This document shows positions 51,709-59,801 of a stretch of DNA of 64,000 nucleotides, one piece after another. Source of the DNA: an uncultured Lachnospiraceae bacterium (lineage in GTDB: Bacteria > Bacillota > Clostridia > Lachnospirales > Lachnospiraceae); NCBI GenBank assembly GCA_903789615.1, contig CAIFEV010000003.1, positions 186,001-250,000 of the forward strand, in the 5' to 3' direction. Position numbers and translations under genes: made by a program. Below the pieces are notes generated by a model. That model was not told the origin of the DNA and searched no databases. It was given only the letters and a program-made list of their open reading frames with translations. How positions within the stretch are numbered: the stretch's first letter is position 1; every line of letters begins with the position of its first letter.

Positions 51709-54095
51709 ATGCTTTTGAGCGCTATGCGCCGTTTATACAGGATTACATCTACCGCTGCGGGTGGAGAAGCCTGCGCGCCGTGCAGGCAGCGGCAGCGGAT
51801 GCCATCTTTGACACGGATGACAATGTGCTTCTGCTGGCTTCGACAGCTTCCGGGAAAACGGAGGCGGCATTTTTTCCGATCCTGACACTGCTGTCCGAAA
51901 ATCCCTCCTCGTCAGTGGGGGTCATATACATCGGCCCGCTCAAGGCGCTGATCAATGACCAGTTCAGCCGCCTGAGTGATCTGTGCGCAGAGGCAGGTGT
52001 TCCGGTGTGGCACTGGCACGGAGATGTCTCCGCCGCGCACAAGGCGAAGCTTCTAAAAAATCCGTCCGGCATTCTGCAGATAACGCCGGAGTCACTGGAA
52101 GCGCTGCTTCTGCACAAACACGGATATATCCCGAAACTGTTCGGGGATCTTCGGTTTATCGTCATTGATGAGGTGCATTCTCTGATGCGGGGCGCAAGAG
52201 GCGAGCAGTGTCTCTGCCTGATGGAGAGGCTTTCCCGTATGGCCGGTGTCAATCCGCGGCGAATCGGACTTTCGGCTACGATCGGCGATCCGGAGATGAC
52301 AGGAAAGTTTCTCTCAGCCGGAACCGGAAGGGACTGCGTGATCCCGAGGATTTCCGCCAGGGGACAGACGATGCGTCTCTCGGTGGATCAGTTCTGGATT
52401 CCGGACCCGATGCGGGAAGCGGGAACGGATAAAACGGGAGCAGCGGATAAAACGAAACGCCAGGAGACGGCTGAGGACGCGGAGGTGATATCCGGCATAG
52501 CACTTGATAAAGACGGCACGGCGCCGTCTGCGGCAGCCAGTGTAAAGACGGACCGGGCGCCGGCGGCAGCGGACGCGGGGCTTGCCTATATTTTTGAACA
52601 CACGCGCGGGAAAAAGTCTCTGATATTCTGCAACTCCCGGGAGGAGGCTGAAGGCGTCACCACGACGCTGCGGCAGTACTGCGAAGCCCGTCATGAGCCG
52701 GACCGTTTTCTCATTCATCACGGAAACCTGTCGGCGTCCTACCGTCAGTCGGCCGAGGAAATCATGCGGGACGAAAGCGCGAATTTCGCCACGGTGACGA
52801 CTTCAACGCTGGAGCTGGGAATCGATATCGGACAGCTGGAACAGGTGTTCCAGATCAACGCGCCCTTCACGGTGTCGTCCTTCCTTCAAAGGATGGGACG
52901 CTCCGGACGGCGCGGAGAACCGCCACAGATGCGGATCGTCATACGGGAGCAGATGCAGCAGGCCCGTGACATGGCGCCTGCCTGTGTCCCGTGGAGCCTG
53001 ATTCAGGCCTGTGCCCTCATCCAGCTGTATCTGGAGGAACGCTGGGTGGAGCCTCCCAGACTCAACCCGCTGCCCTACAGCCTTCTGTATCACCAGACAA
53101 TGGCGACACTGGCCTCGGAAGGCGAGATGAGTCCGGCGCAGCTCGCCGGAAAAGTGCTGAGTCTTGCGCCATTTGCCATGGTGAGCAGGGACGATTACAG
53201 GGTACTGCTCAGAGAACTGATCAAAGATGACCAGATTGAGCAGACAGAGAGCGGTGGCCTTATTGTGGGACTGGAAGGGGAGAAGATCACAAACAGCTTC
53301 AAGTTCTACGCAGTCTTTCAGGAAAATGAGGAGTTCACGGTGCGATCGGACTCACAGGAACTCGGCACCATCGTGGCGCCTCCGCCGGCGGGCGAGAAAA
53401 TCGCCATCGCGGGACATGTCTGGGTGGTCGATGAAGTTGACGTCAAGCGTCATGTTGTCTACTGCACGCAGACAAAGGGAAATATTCCGGCATATTTCGG
53501 CCAGTGCCCGGGAGACATCAACACACGGATCCTCGAGCGGATGAAGCAGGTGCTGAGCGAAGACCGGATGTATCCGTATCTGCAGAATCACGCCCGGCTG
53601 CGGCTGCAGGAGGGCAGAAGCCTGGCGGCGGAGGCGGGCTTCCTTAAATGTCCGCTCATTAACCTGGGCGGCAGCATGTGGGCTCTGTTCCCGTGGCTCG
53701 GGACCTATGCGTTTCTCGCGCTGGAGAGGCTTATAAAAATCAAGTGTGCGCCGCTGCTTGGCATCAAAGGGCTTGAGGCGTCAAGGCCGTACTATATGCA
53801 GTTCACCATGGCAGCAGCACCGGAAGAGTTCTTCCGGACTCTTGTTGACGCGGCAAAAACAGACTTTCCTGCGAAAGATCTCGTCTATAAGACGGAAGTC
53901 CCGGTCTTTGAAAAGTACGACGTCTTTGTGCCGGCTGACCTCGTGCGGAAAAGTTTCGCGCAGGGAGTGCTGGATATCGATGGTATGCGCCGACGGGTTC
54001 TTTCCTGGGAGACGTACACGCATGAGCCGGTTACCGGGAAAGCACAGGCCAGAATTACCGGACGGAGAGGGGCTGCGCCGGATTCTTCTGTATAA
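51705..54095 (+). CDS. DEAD/DEAH-box helicase (Lhr-like, BrxHI-like)
   Basis: A 796-residue superfamily 2 helicase. Motif I is ASTASGKTEAAFF (residues about 45-57), motif II IDEVHSLMRGARG, motif III SATIGD and motif VI RMGRSGRRGE. Residues 240-285 are a low-complexity Ala/Asp/Lys linker between the two RecA domains. The C-terminal half beyond residue 480 is the Lhr/BrxHI-type accessory region. It overlaps the BrxD-like gene by four bases, so the two form one unit. Its substrate is unknown. Confidence 0.82.
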   Translation: MNAFERYAPFIQDYIYRCGWRSLRAVQAAAADAIFDTDDNVLLLASTASGKTEAAFFPILTLLSENPSSSVGVIYIGPLKALINDQFSRLSDLCAEAGVPVWHWHGDVSAAHKAKLLKNPSGILQITPESLEALLLHKHGYIPKLFGDLRFIVIDEVHSLMRGARGEQCLCLMERLSRMAGVNPRRIGLSATIGDPEMTGKFLSAGTGRDCVIPRISARGQTMRLSVDQFWIPDPMREAGTDKTGAADKTKRQETAEDAEVISGIALDKDGTAPSAAASVKTDRAPAAADAGLAYIFEHTRGKKSLIFCNSREEAEGVTTTLRQYCEARHEPDRFLIHHGNLSASYRQSAEEIMRDESANFATVTTSTLELGIDIGQLEQVFQINAPFTVSSFLQRMGRSGRRGEPPQMRIVIREQMQQARDMAPACVPWSLIQACALIQLYLEERWVEPPRLNPLPYSLLYHQTMATLASEGEMSPAQLAGKVLSLAPFAMVSRDDYRVLLRELIKDDQIEQTESGGLIVGLEGEKITNSFKFYAVFQENEEFTVRSDSQELGTIVAPPPAGEKIAIAGHVWVVDEVDVKRHVVYCTQTKGNIPAYFGQCPGDINTRILERMKQVLSEDRMYPYLQNHARLRLQEGRSLAAEAGFLKCPLINLGGSMWALFPWLGTYAFLALERLIKIKCAPLLGIKGLEASRPYYMQFTMAAAPEEFFRTLVDAAKTDFPAKDLVYKTEVPVFEKYDVFVPADLVRKSFAQGVLDIDGMRRRVLSWETYTHEPVTGKAQARITGRRGAAPDSSV

Positions 54096-54121
54096 TTATT
54101 CACGAAATCTGCATTATATTC

Positions 54122-54151
54122 TTGACGCACCGGCTTGTCAGATGATACCAT
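54122..54151 (+). promoter_or_regulatory. Promoter of the amino-acid-binding lipoprotein gene
   Basis: TTGACG, 18-nt spacer and TACCAT with TGA before the -10 (extended -10). It is about 60 nt before the ATG. Confidence 0.6.
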
Positions 54152-54209
54152 CATGGGAAACATTCCGGGTTTCGGGAAGAAAGGACAGATCCGGAAGGAG
54201 GAGGAAAAC

Positions 54210-55079
54210 ATGAAATTAAAGAAAATTGCAGCGGCAGCCCTCACGGCTGTCATGGGATTCGGACTTGCTGCCTGCGGCAGCACTTCCGGCAATACTGCGG
54301 CGACATCCGGCAGCGCCCAGGCAACGACAGCGGCAGCCGGCGCCACGACAGCAGCGGCTTCCGGGAGCACTTCCGGCAGCTTCACGACAGCCGAAAAAGG
54401 CGTTCTGCATGTTGCGACCAATGCGACGTTCCCGCCGTACGAGTCCACCACAGATGATGGCGGCTTCACCGGCATCGACATTGACCTGGCTAATGCCATC
54501 GCTGAAAAGCTTGGACTGACCGTGACGATCGACAACATGGACTTCGGATCCATTGTGGCGGCCGTTTCCGGCGGCAAGTCCGACGTCGGTATGGCCGGCA
54601 TGAGCATCACCGACGAGCGCAAGAAGAGCGTTGACTTCACGGATACGTACGCGAACTCCAAGCAGGTTATCATTGTCACGGAAGACTCCGATATCAAGAC
54701 ACCGGATGATCTTTCCAAGGCTGAAAAGATCGGATGCCAGGAGGGTACGACCGGATATATCCTCTGCTCGGACACAACCGAAAACGGCGGATACGGTGAG
54801 GATCACGTGATCGCCTATAACAACGGAATCATCGCCGTGCAGGCGCTTCTGTCCGGCAAGGTTGACGCCGTTGTCATCGATGAGCAGCCGGCCAAGGAAT
54901 ATGTAAAGTCCAATCCGGGAACCAAGATTCTTGACACTGCATTTGCCGATGAGGACTACGCGATCTGCGTGTCCAAGAACAATCCGCAGCTTCGCGAGGC
55001 GGTCAACAACGCACTCAAAGAGCTTAAGGCGGACGGAACCGTTCAGAAGATCATCGACAAGTACATCTCGGCAAACTGA
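54210..55079 (+). CDS. Amino acid ABC transporter substrate-binding lipoprotein
   Basis: A 289-residue SBP_bac_3 protein. The signal ends in the lipobox LAAC, so it is a membrane-anchored lipoprotein. A Ser/Thr/Ala/Gly linker (about residues 23-55) comes before the ligand domain, which begins VLHVATNATFPPYESTTDDG and contains GIDIDLANAIAEKLG. GGAGGAGGAAAAC precedes ATG 54210. It likely serves the glnP-glnQ permease and ATPase encoded 5 kb away on the minus strand; adjacency is lacking, so this is inference. It ends at a perfect bidirectional terminator. Confidence 0.92.
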   Translation: MKLKKIAAAALTAVMGFGLAACGSTSGNTAATSGSAQATTAAAGATTAAASGSTSGSFTTAEKGVLHVATNATFPPYESTTDDGGFTGIDIDLANAIAEKLGLTVTIDNMDFGSIVAAVSGGKSDVGMAGMSITDERKKSVDFTDTYANSKQVIIVTEDSDIKTPDDLSKAEKIGCQEGTTGYILCSDTTENGGYGEDHVIAYNNGIIAVQALLSGKVDAVVIDEQPAKEYVKSNPGTKILDTAFADEDYAICVSKNNPQLREAVNNALKELKADGTVQKIIDKYISAN

Positions 55080-55100
55080 TCCGGGACTGATACTATCGAA

Positions 55101-55150
55101 AACAAACAGAGCTGCAGCACTTTTCCGGAAGCGCTGCAGCTCTGTTTGTT
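55101..55150. terminator. Bidirectional terminator between the lipoprotein and DMT genes
   Basis: A perfect 18-bp stem, AACAAACAGAGCTGCAGC with its reverse complement, flanks a 14-nt loop. A-rich and T-rich ends let it work in both directions for the two convergent genes. Confidence 0.88.
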
Positions 55151-55173
55151 GTATAAAGCTGTCGCCAGGCAGC

Positions 55174-56172
55174 TCACGCACGGTTTCTGGTCACGATGAA
55201 AATGCCGCTGCACACGAGTGCCAGAGCTGTAAGCAGCAGGGCGGGACTTGCAGTCTGTTCGTGCAGAATGAGAAAGGAGAGCAGCACGCCGAATACCGGC
55301 GTCAGGAGAGAAAAGGCCGTGACGCGGGATACCGGGTTGTATTTGAGCAGCAGACTCCAGAGCGAGTAGGCCGCGGCGCTGACCAATGCGAGATAGAAAA
55401 GAAGCAGGACGCCGGCAGCCGGGAAGATACCCAGATGACCGCCGGAAAGAATCCCGGCAGCAAGAAGCATCAGCCCGCCTGCGGCAAACTGCCAGGCAGA
55501 GAGCAGGACGGGACTGAAGCGCCGTGAGAATTCCTTCATGAAAACCTGCGAGAAGGCAGCGGATACGGTTGAGAGCATGACCAGGATATCACCTGCCGGA
55601 CTGGCGCCGGAAGCGGAAGAAGCGAGCAGGGCCGGGATGTTGATCACGATGATTCCGGAGAAACCGATGAGAATTCCGGCGATTTTCCGGGGTGTCAGGC
55701 GCTCCTGGCGGAAGATGAGCGAAGAGATGAGAATTGCAAAGAACGGGCTGGTTCCTTCAATAATGCTTCCACGCACACCGGGAGTGCGGGCCAGTCCGAT
55801 GTAAAAGAAGAAGTACTGGATGGCGGTCTGAAACAGGGCGAGGACGATGACAGGCACAAAGGCGCCATGCCCCGGGAACAGCGATTTCAGTCTGCTGACC
55901 GCTTCCCTGCTTTCTGGCACTGCATACGGCGTGCCGGGGGCCGGATGTTTCATCGCACCGCTTACAAAAATAAAGAAAAGAAGCATTAATCCGGCCAGGG
56001 TAAAGCGCATGCCGGCAAATACAAGCTGCGCAGCGGTGTCATCTGATGTGACAGCCAGAAGGGCGTACCCTGCCTTGATTCCTGGAAACGCGCTTCCCCA
56101 GAGAAAATTCGCGGCCAGTGCAAAGACAAGAACACAGGGCCAGCCGGTCAGAACATTCTGTTTCGTTTCCAA
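55174..56172 (-). CDS. DMT (EamA) family transporter
   Basis: A 332-residue membrane protein with ten helices made of two EamA repeats (for example NFLWGSAFPGIKAG and PFFAILISSLIFRQERLTPRK). It belongs to the drug/metabolite transporter superfamily, usually exporting amino acids or other metabolites. I place the start at TTG 56172 because AGGAGGGA lies nine bases upstream and the helices begin at once; the longer track ORF would add a 34-residue hydrophilic leader and overlap the region before the FliB gene. Its substrate is unknown. Confidence 0.82.
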   Translation of the reverse strand: METKQNVLTGWPCVLVFALAANFLWGSAFPGIKAGYALLAVTSDDTAAQLVFAGMRFTLAGLMLLFFIFVSGAMKHPAPGTPYAVPESREAVSRLKSLFPGHGAFVPVIVLALFQTAIQYFFFYIGLARTPGVRGSIIEGTSPFFAILISSLIFRQERLTPRKIAGILIGFSGIIVINIPALLASSASGASPAGDILVMLSTVSAAFSQVFMKEFSRRFSPVLLSAWQFAAGGLMLLAAGILSGGHLGIFPAAGVLLLFYLALVSAAAYSLWSLLLKYNPVSRVTAFSLLTPVFGVLLSFLILHEQTASPALLLTALALVCSGIFIVTRNRA

Positions 56173-56294
56173 GGTTTTGTCCCTCCTGCGCGAAACTGTG
56201 CGCGGTGCATGAAAACATGGTACACTTGGGGTATATTCTATCACGAAATCAGGTGAATGCACTGCGCGGTGCATTTCCGGCGAAAGGAGTAACT

Positions 56295-58085
56295 GTGAAG
56301 ATCACAGTTCCGGGGTATTACCCGAAGTTCCGGTGTATAGCGGGCGCGTGCACGGATACGTGCTGCGCGGGGTGGGATGTCGACGTGGATGCGGCCGCGT
56401 ATGGCCGGTATAAAAAAATAATCGAAAACGAAAACACACCGATTGCCTGCCGGCTCAAAGAGGTATGCGTGCCGGATGAGGACGGCGGGTGCACGTTCCG
56501 GCTTGGAAAAGATTTGCGCTGTCCGTTTCTGAACGAAGAAAACCTCTGCGACCTGATAACGCAGAAAGGAGAAGAGGCTCTCTGTGAGACCTGCGCCGAC
56601 TTCCCGCGGTTTAAAACCGCGTACGGAAACCGGCTGGAGACCGGCCTGGCGCCCTCTTGTATTACGGCGGGACAGATCATGCTCTCTTCGCCTCTGCCCT
56701 TTACACTTGTGAGCGGCGGGGAGAACGGAAGGTCCCCGGAGGAAAATGACATCGATCCGCAGGAATTTTTCCGCCTTAAAAAGATACGGAAGAACATGCT
56801 TGCAAAGATCAACGATACGGCTTCGGATATCACCGGTGCACTGCTGTTCTGCCTCTGCGGGGGAACAGGAGAAGATATTCCGTCGGATGACATCACGGCA
56901 GCCGGAGGGGAGACGTACCGGAATACGGAAGAGCATCTTCTGGATGCATTTGCCGGAATGGAGATCATCAACCCGGACTGGAATCTCGTACTGCAGCGGG
57001 AGCGGAAGCTGAAAGAACATCTGCAGGAGTCGCCTGCCGGCGAGTGGGGGAGACTTCTGCGCTCAATGTACCGCGGCACTCCTGCTCTTGACGCAGAGGC
57101 GCGGCAGATCGCCGCCTACGACGTGTACCGGTATCTTCTGCCGGCCGTTTACACCGGGAATGAGCTGTGCCGGCGCAAGATCGCCGTGTTTACGTATCTT
57201 GTGACACAGCGGATGTATGCAGGGTACTACTTTGCTCACGGAGATCTTCCTTTTTCGGCGAGGGTCGACCTGCAGCATCTGTGGTCGCGGCAGTTCGAGC
57301 ATTCCTACGTGAATTTCCGCCATTACAGCCGCCTGCTTTCGGGAAGTGTCCGCTACGGACGGCACAGGCTCACGGCCGTGCTTGCGCGGGAGCAGCTTGA
57401 GCGCACAGCCGGCATGCCCCGGTTTGCAGCGGCCGGGATGCAGATCCCGCGCGTGCAGGATGAAGAGCAGCTTCGGCAGGTCCTGGGCCGTTTTGAAGTG
57501 CTGCTGTCTCCGGAAGAGCGCCGCCGGGCCGCCGGGATCAGGAAACTGTCTGACAGGGTGCTGTCTGTCGCGGGGCGGCTTCTGTATGAAGAACTCCGGA
57601 GCCGTTTTCTTGGCGGAAACACAGAGGACAGCGATAATTTCTTTCTCACGCCCTGGGAGCTTGTCCGGCGCATCACGGCCCGCCGGGCCGCCGGTGAGAG
57701 CTTTCCGCCGATACGGGAAGGGATCAACGGAAAGCCGATGGATGCGGAAGGCGCCGTACATTTTTCCATTGCGCATTCCAAATCCGCGGTCGTGTGTGCC
57801 GTATCGGACAGATGCTGCGGCATCGATATGGAGGACAGAAACCGCAAGACGACCAGAATGCTGGAGAAGATCTTTACAGATGCGGAACTGGGAGAGCTGG
57901 AAGGACTTTCCGGCCCCGCACGGATGCGCAGGACGGTCCTGCTGTTTACCCGGGCGGAGGCGGAGGTGAAACTCACGGGTGAGGGCATCGGCGGCCTGCG
58001 CGCCAGAAAGCAGAAGACAGCAGGAAATCTCATCCTTACGGAAGAAGTAAAGGGACACTTCATATCGCTTGCTTTTTTGCGTTGA
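56295..58085 (+). CDS. FliB-like lysine N-methylase fused to an Sfp-type 4'-phosphopantetheinyl transferase
   Basis: A 596-residue fusion. Residues 1 to about 400 are FliB-like: VPGYYPKFRCIAGACTDTCC (Cys-rich start), FPRFKTAYGNRL, and HYSRLLSGSVRYGRHRL near the end. FliB methylates flagellin lysines. Residues 401-596 carry a complete Sfp-type domain: LSPEERRRA, GINGKP, FSIAHSKSAV, CCGIDMED and FTRAEAEVKLTGEG, the P0-P3 motifs with the acidic metal-binding residues. Sfp enzymes add phosphopantetheine to acyl or peptidyl carrier proteins. GTG 56295 has AAAGGAG upstream. No flagellar or carrier-protein gene is nearby, and no stop interrupts the join. Confidence 0.85.
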   Translation: MKITVPGYYPKFRCIAGACTDTCCAGWDVDVDAAAYGRYKKIIENENTPIACRLKEVCVPDEDGGCTFRLGKDLRCPFLNEENLCDLITQKGEEALCETCADFPRFKTAYGNRLETGLAPSCITAGQIMLSSPLPFTLVSGGENGRSPEENDIDPQEFFRLKKIRKNMLAKINDTASDITGALLFCLCGGTGEDIPSDDITAAGGETYRNTEEHLLDAFAGMEIINPDWNLVLQRERKLKEHLQESPAGEWGRLLRSMYRGTPALDAEARQIAAYDVYRYLLPAVYTGNELCRRKIAVFTYLVTQRMYAGYYFAHGDLPFSARVDLQHLWSRQFEHSYVNFRHYSRLLSGSVRYGRHRLTAVLAREQLERTAGMPRFAAAGMQIPRVQDEEQLRQVLGRFEVLLSPEERRRAAGIRKLSDRVLSVAGRLLYEELRSRFLGGNTEDSDNFFLTPWELVRRITARRAAGESFPPIREGINGKPMDAEGAVHFSIAHSKSAVVCAVSDRCCGIDMEDRNRKTTRMLEKIFTDAELGELEGLSGPARMRRTVLLFTRAEAEVKLTGEGIGGLRARKQKTAGNLILTEEVKGHFISLAFLR

Positions 58086-58110
58086 CATTTGCCGGGGGTG
58101 CGCGTACCAT
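58082..58110 (+). promoter_or_regulatory. Promoter of the mgtE leader
   Basis: A consensus TTGACA, a 17-nt spacer and TACCAT lie at the end of the fusion gene, overlapping its last codon. Transcription from here gives a leader of about 250 nt before mgtE. Confidence 0.7.
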
Positions 58111-58171
58111 CTATATGCAGTGCGCAGGGAGATGTGCCTGCGTTTTATTCTGAACAAGGGGGTGACAAGTG

Positions 58172-58270
58172 ATGAGCGACGGAGACAGTTGCGGCCGACC
58201 TGCTTTTGGGCCGGAAGAGCAGACACGGAAGAAGCTTGGCACTGCCACCTTTTTCTTTGTGTGCTTTTAA
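58172..58270 (+). CDS. Small leader ORF in the mgtE 5' region
   Basis: A 32-codon ORF: MSDGDSCGRPAFGPEEQTRK then KLGTATFFFVCF. GGGGGTG lies about eight bases before the ATG. It is too short for the ORF track. It sits between a strong promoter and mgtE and ends 95 nt before the mgtE ATG. Enterobacterial mgtA and mgtCBR also use leader peptides, so a control role is possible, but translation has not been shown. It ends in a hydrophobic run (TFFFVCF). Confidence 0.45.
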   Translation: MSDGDSCGRPAFGPEEQTRKKLGTATFFFVCF

Positions 58271-58326
58271 AGTGAGCCGGCTCTTTTCAGAGACTGGATA
58301 ACTGCCTCCTTTTTAGCGGTACACGA

Positions 58327-58346
58327 GGTGTTTTTTAAAAAACACC
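58327..58346 (+). promoter_or_regulatory. Perfect palindrome just before the mgtE ribosome-binding site
   Basis: GGTGTTTTTTAAAAAACACC, self-complementary over 20 nt, six bases before AAGGAG. It can fold as a hairpin with a TTAA loop and control ribosome access, or act as a protein-binding site. It lacks a T-run after the stem, so it is not a normal terminator. Confidence 0.45.
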
Positions 58347-58365
58347 GGCTAGAAGGAGAAAACCA

Positions 58366-59715
58366 ATGGAAAAGGAAAGAATCATCGAGGAGCTGGAGAG
58401 GCTCCTTAAAAACCATGACCTGACGGCGCTGCGGACGATGCTGTCGGACATTCAGCCGGTCGATCTGGCTGATATTTTCGAGCAGGTGCCGGAGGAGACG
58501 AGGCTGGTCCTGTTCAGGATTCTGCCGAAGGACCTGGCGGCGGACACATTTGCCGAGATGGATCATGATGAGCAGGAACAGCTGCTCACCAATTTCACCG
58601 ATCAGGAAGTGAAGAATGTCCTGAACGAGATGTACACCGATGACGCCGTGGACATGCTGGAGGAGATGCCGGCGGGCTTTGTAAAGCGGGTACTCGCGAA
58701 GGCAACGCCGGACACGAGGGCAGACATCAATGCGCTGCTCAAGTACCCGGAAGGGTCGGCCGGCGCGGTTATGACCACGGAATTTGTGAGCCTGAAGGCG
58801 ACGATGACGATCTCGGAGGCACTGCGCTGGATCCGGGCGCACGGCGATGACCGGGAGGATGTGTACACCTGTTATGTGACGGATGCCAACCGGAAGCTGA
58901 ACGGCGTGCTGACGGTCCGCGAGATGCTTTTGTGCAAGCGCGACGCGTATGTGTCCGAGCTGATGGAGGACAACATCATCTCGGTGAAGACGACGGACGA
59001 CCGGGAGCTGGCGGCTCAGCAGCTGGCCCGCTACGATCTGAACTCTCTGCCGGTCGTGGACGGAGAGGGACGGCTGGTCGGCATCATAACCGTAGATGAT
59101 GCCATCGACGTCCTGCAGCAGGAGACCACCGAGGATTTCCAGAAGATCGCCGGCACCACGCCTTCCGAGGAACCCTATCTTAAGACACCTGCATGGAAGA
59201 TGGCGGGGAACCGCATTGTCTGGCTGCTGGTTCTCATGATCTCCGACATGATTTCCGGAGGCATCCTCGGCTCCTTCGAGGATGCGCTCACAGCGCTGCC
59301 GGTCCTCATCACCTTTATCCCGATGCTGACCGATACGGGCGGAAACGCCGGCAGCCAGTCCTCGACGCTGGTGATCCGCGGCCTGGCACTGCATGAGATC
59401 TATGTCCGCGACCTGCCGCGGGTACTCTGGAAGGAATTCCGCGTGGCGATCATCTGCGGTTCGATCCTGGCGGCGTTCAACTACGTCCGTCTCAGCATTC
59501 AGTACCCGGGACAGCAGATGGTGGCGGTAACGGTGGCAGTTGCCATGTTCTTCACCGTCATGATGGCGAAGGCGATCGGCGGCGTGCTGCCGCTCATCGC
59601 GACGAAGCTGAAGATGGATCCGGCTCTGATGGCCTCACCGCTTATCACAACCATCGTCGATGCGGCTTCTCTGCTGATTTATCTGAACGTGGCCAAGGCA
59701 CTGCTTAAAATCTGA
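58366..59715 (+). CDS. mgtE: Magnesium transporter MgtE
   Basis: A 449-residue Mg2+ channel. The N-terminal superhelical domain (VDLADIFEQVPEETRLVLFR, LLTNFTDQEVKNVLNEM) is followed by two CBS domains (ILVTDANRKLNGVLTV-type CYVTDANRKLNGVLTVREM, SLPVVDGEGRLVGIITVDD) and five C-terminal helices with FIPMLTDTGGNAGSQSSTL, the conserved pore-forming segment. The cytosolic domains gate the channel by Mg2+. AGAAGGAG precedes ATG 58366. It is preceded by an unusually long leader and convergent with pyrG. Confidence 0.94.
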   Translation: MEKERIIEELERLLKNHDLTALRTMLSDIQPVDLADIFEQVPEETRLVLFRILPKDLAADTFAEMDHDEQEQLLTNFTDQEVKNVLNEMYTDDAVDMLEEMPAGFVKRVLAKATPDTRADINALLKYPEGSAGAVMTTEFVSLKATMTISEALRWIRAHGDDREDVYTCYVTDANRKLNGVLTVREMLLCKRDAYVSELMEDNIISVKTTDDRELAAQQLARYDLNSLPVVDGEGRLVGIITVDDAIDVLQQETTEDFQKIAGTTPSEEPYLKTPAWKMAGNRIVWLLVLMISDMISGGILGSFEDALTALPVLITFIPMLTDTGGNAGSQSSTLVIRGLALHEIYVRDLPRVLWKEFRVAIICGSILAAFNYVRLSIQYPGQQMVAVTVAVAMFFTVMMAKAIGGVLPLIATKLKMDPALMASPLITTIVDAASLLIYLNVAKALLKI

Positions 59716-59725
59716 TGGCAGATGC

Positions 59726-59770
59726 AAAAACACCGGAACCTGCTTGCTTTAAGCAGATCCCGGTGTTTTT
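59726..59770. terminator. Bidirectional terminator between mgtE and pyrG
   Basis: AAAAACACCGG and CCGGTGTTTTT form a perfect 11-bp stem with T-runs on both strands, serving the two convergent genes. Confidence 0.88.
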
Positions 59771-59801
59771 AAAATTATGCCGGATTCCGGTGAGAGAACC
59801 A

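Noticed and set aside
50118-54095. Integrated element with attachment repeats at tRNA-Ala
   Set aside because: No copy of the tRNA 3' end and no integrase were seen in the segment that follows.
58111-58365. M-box (ykoK) magnesium riboswitch in the mgtE leader
   Set aside because: The conserved M-box segments (such as GTTAGGTGAGGCTCC) were not found. The region is reported as a different kind of leader.
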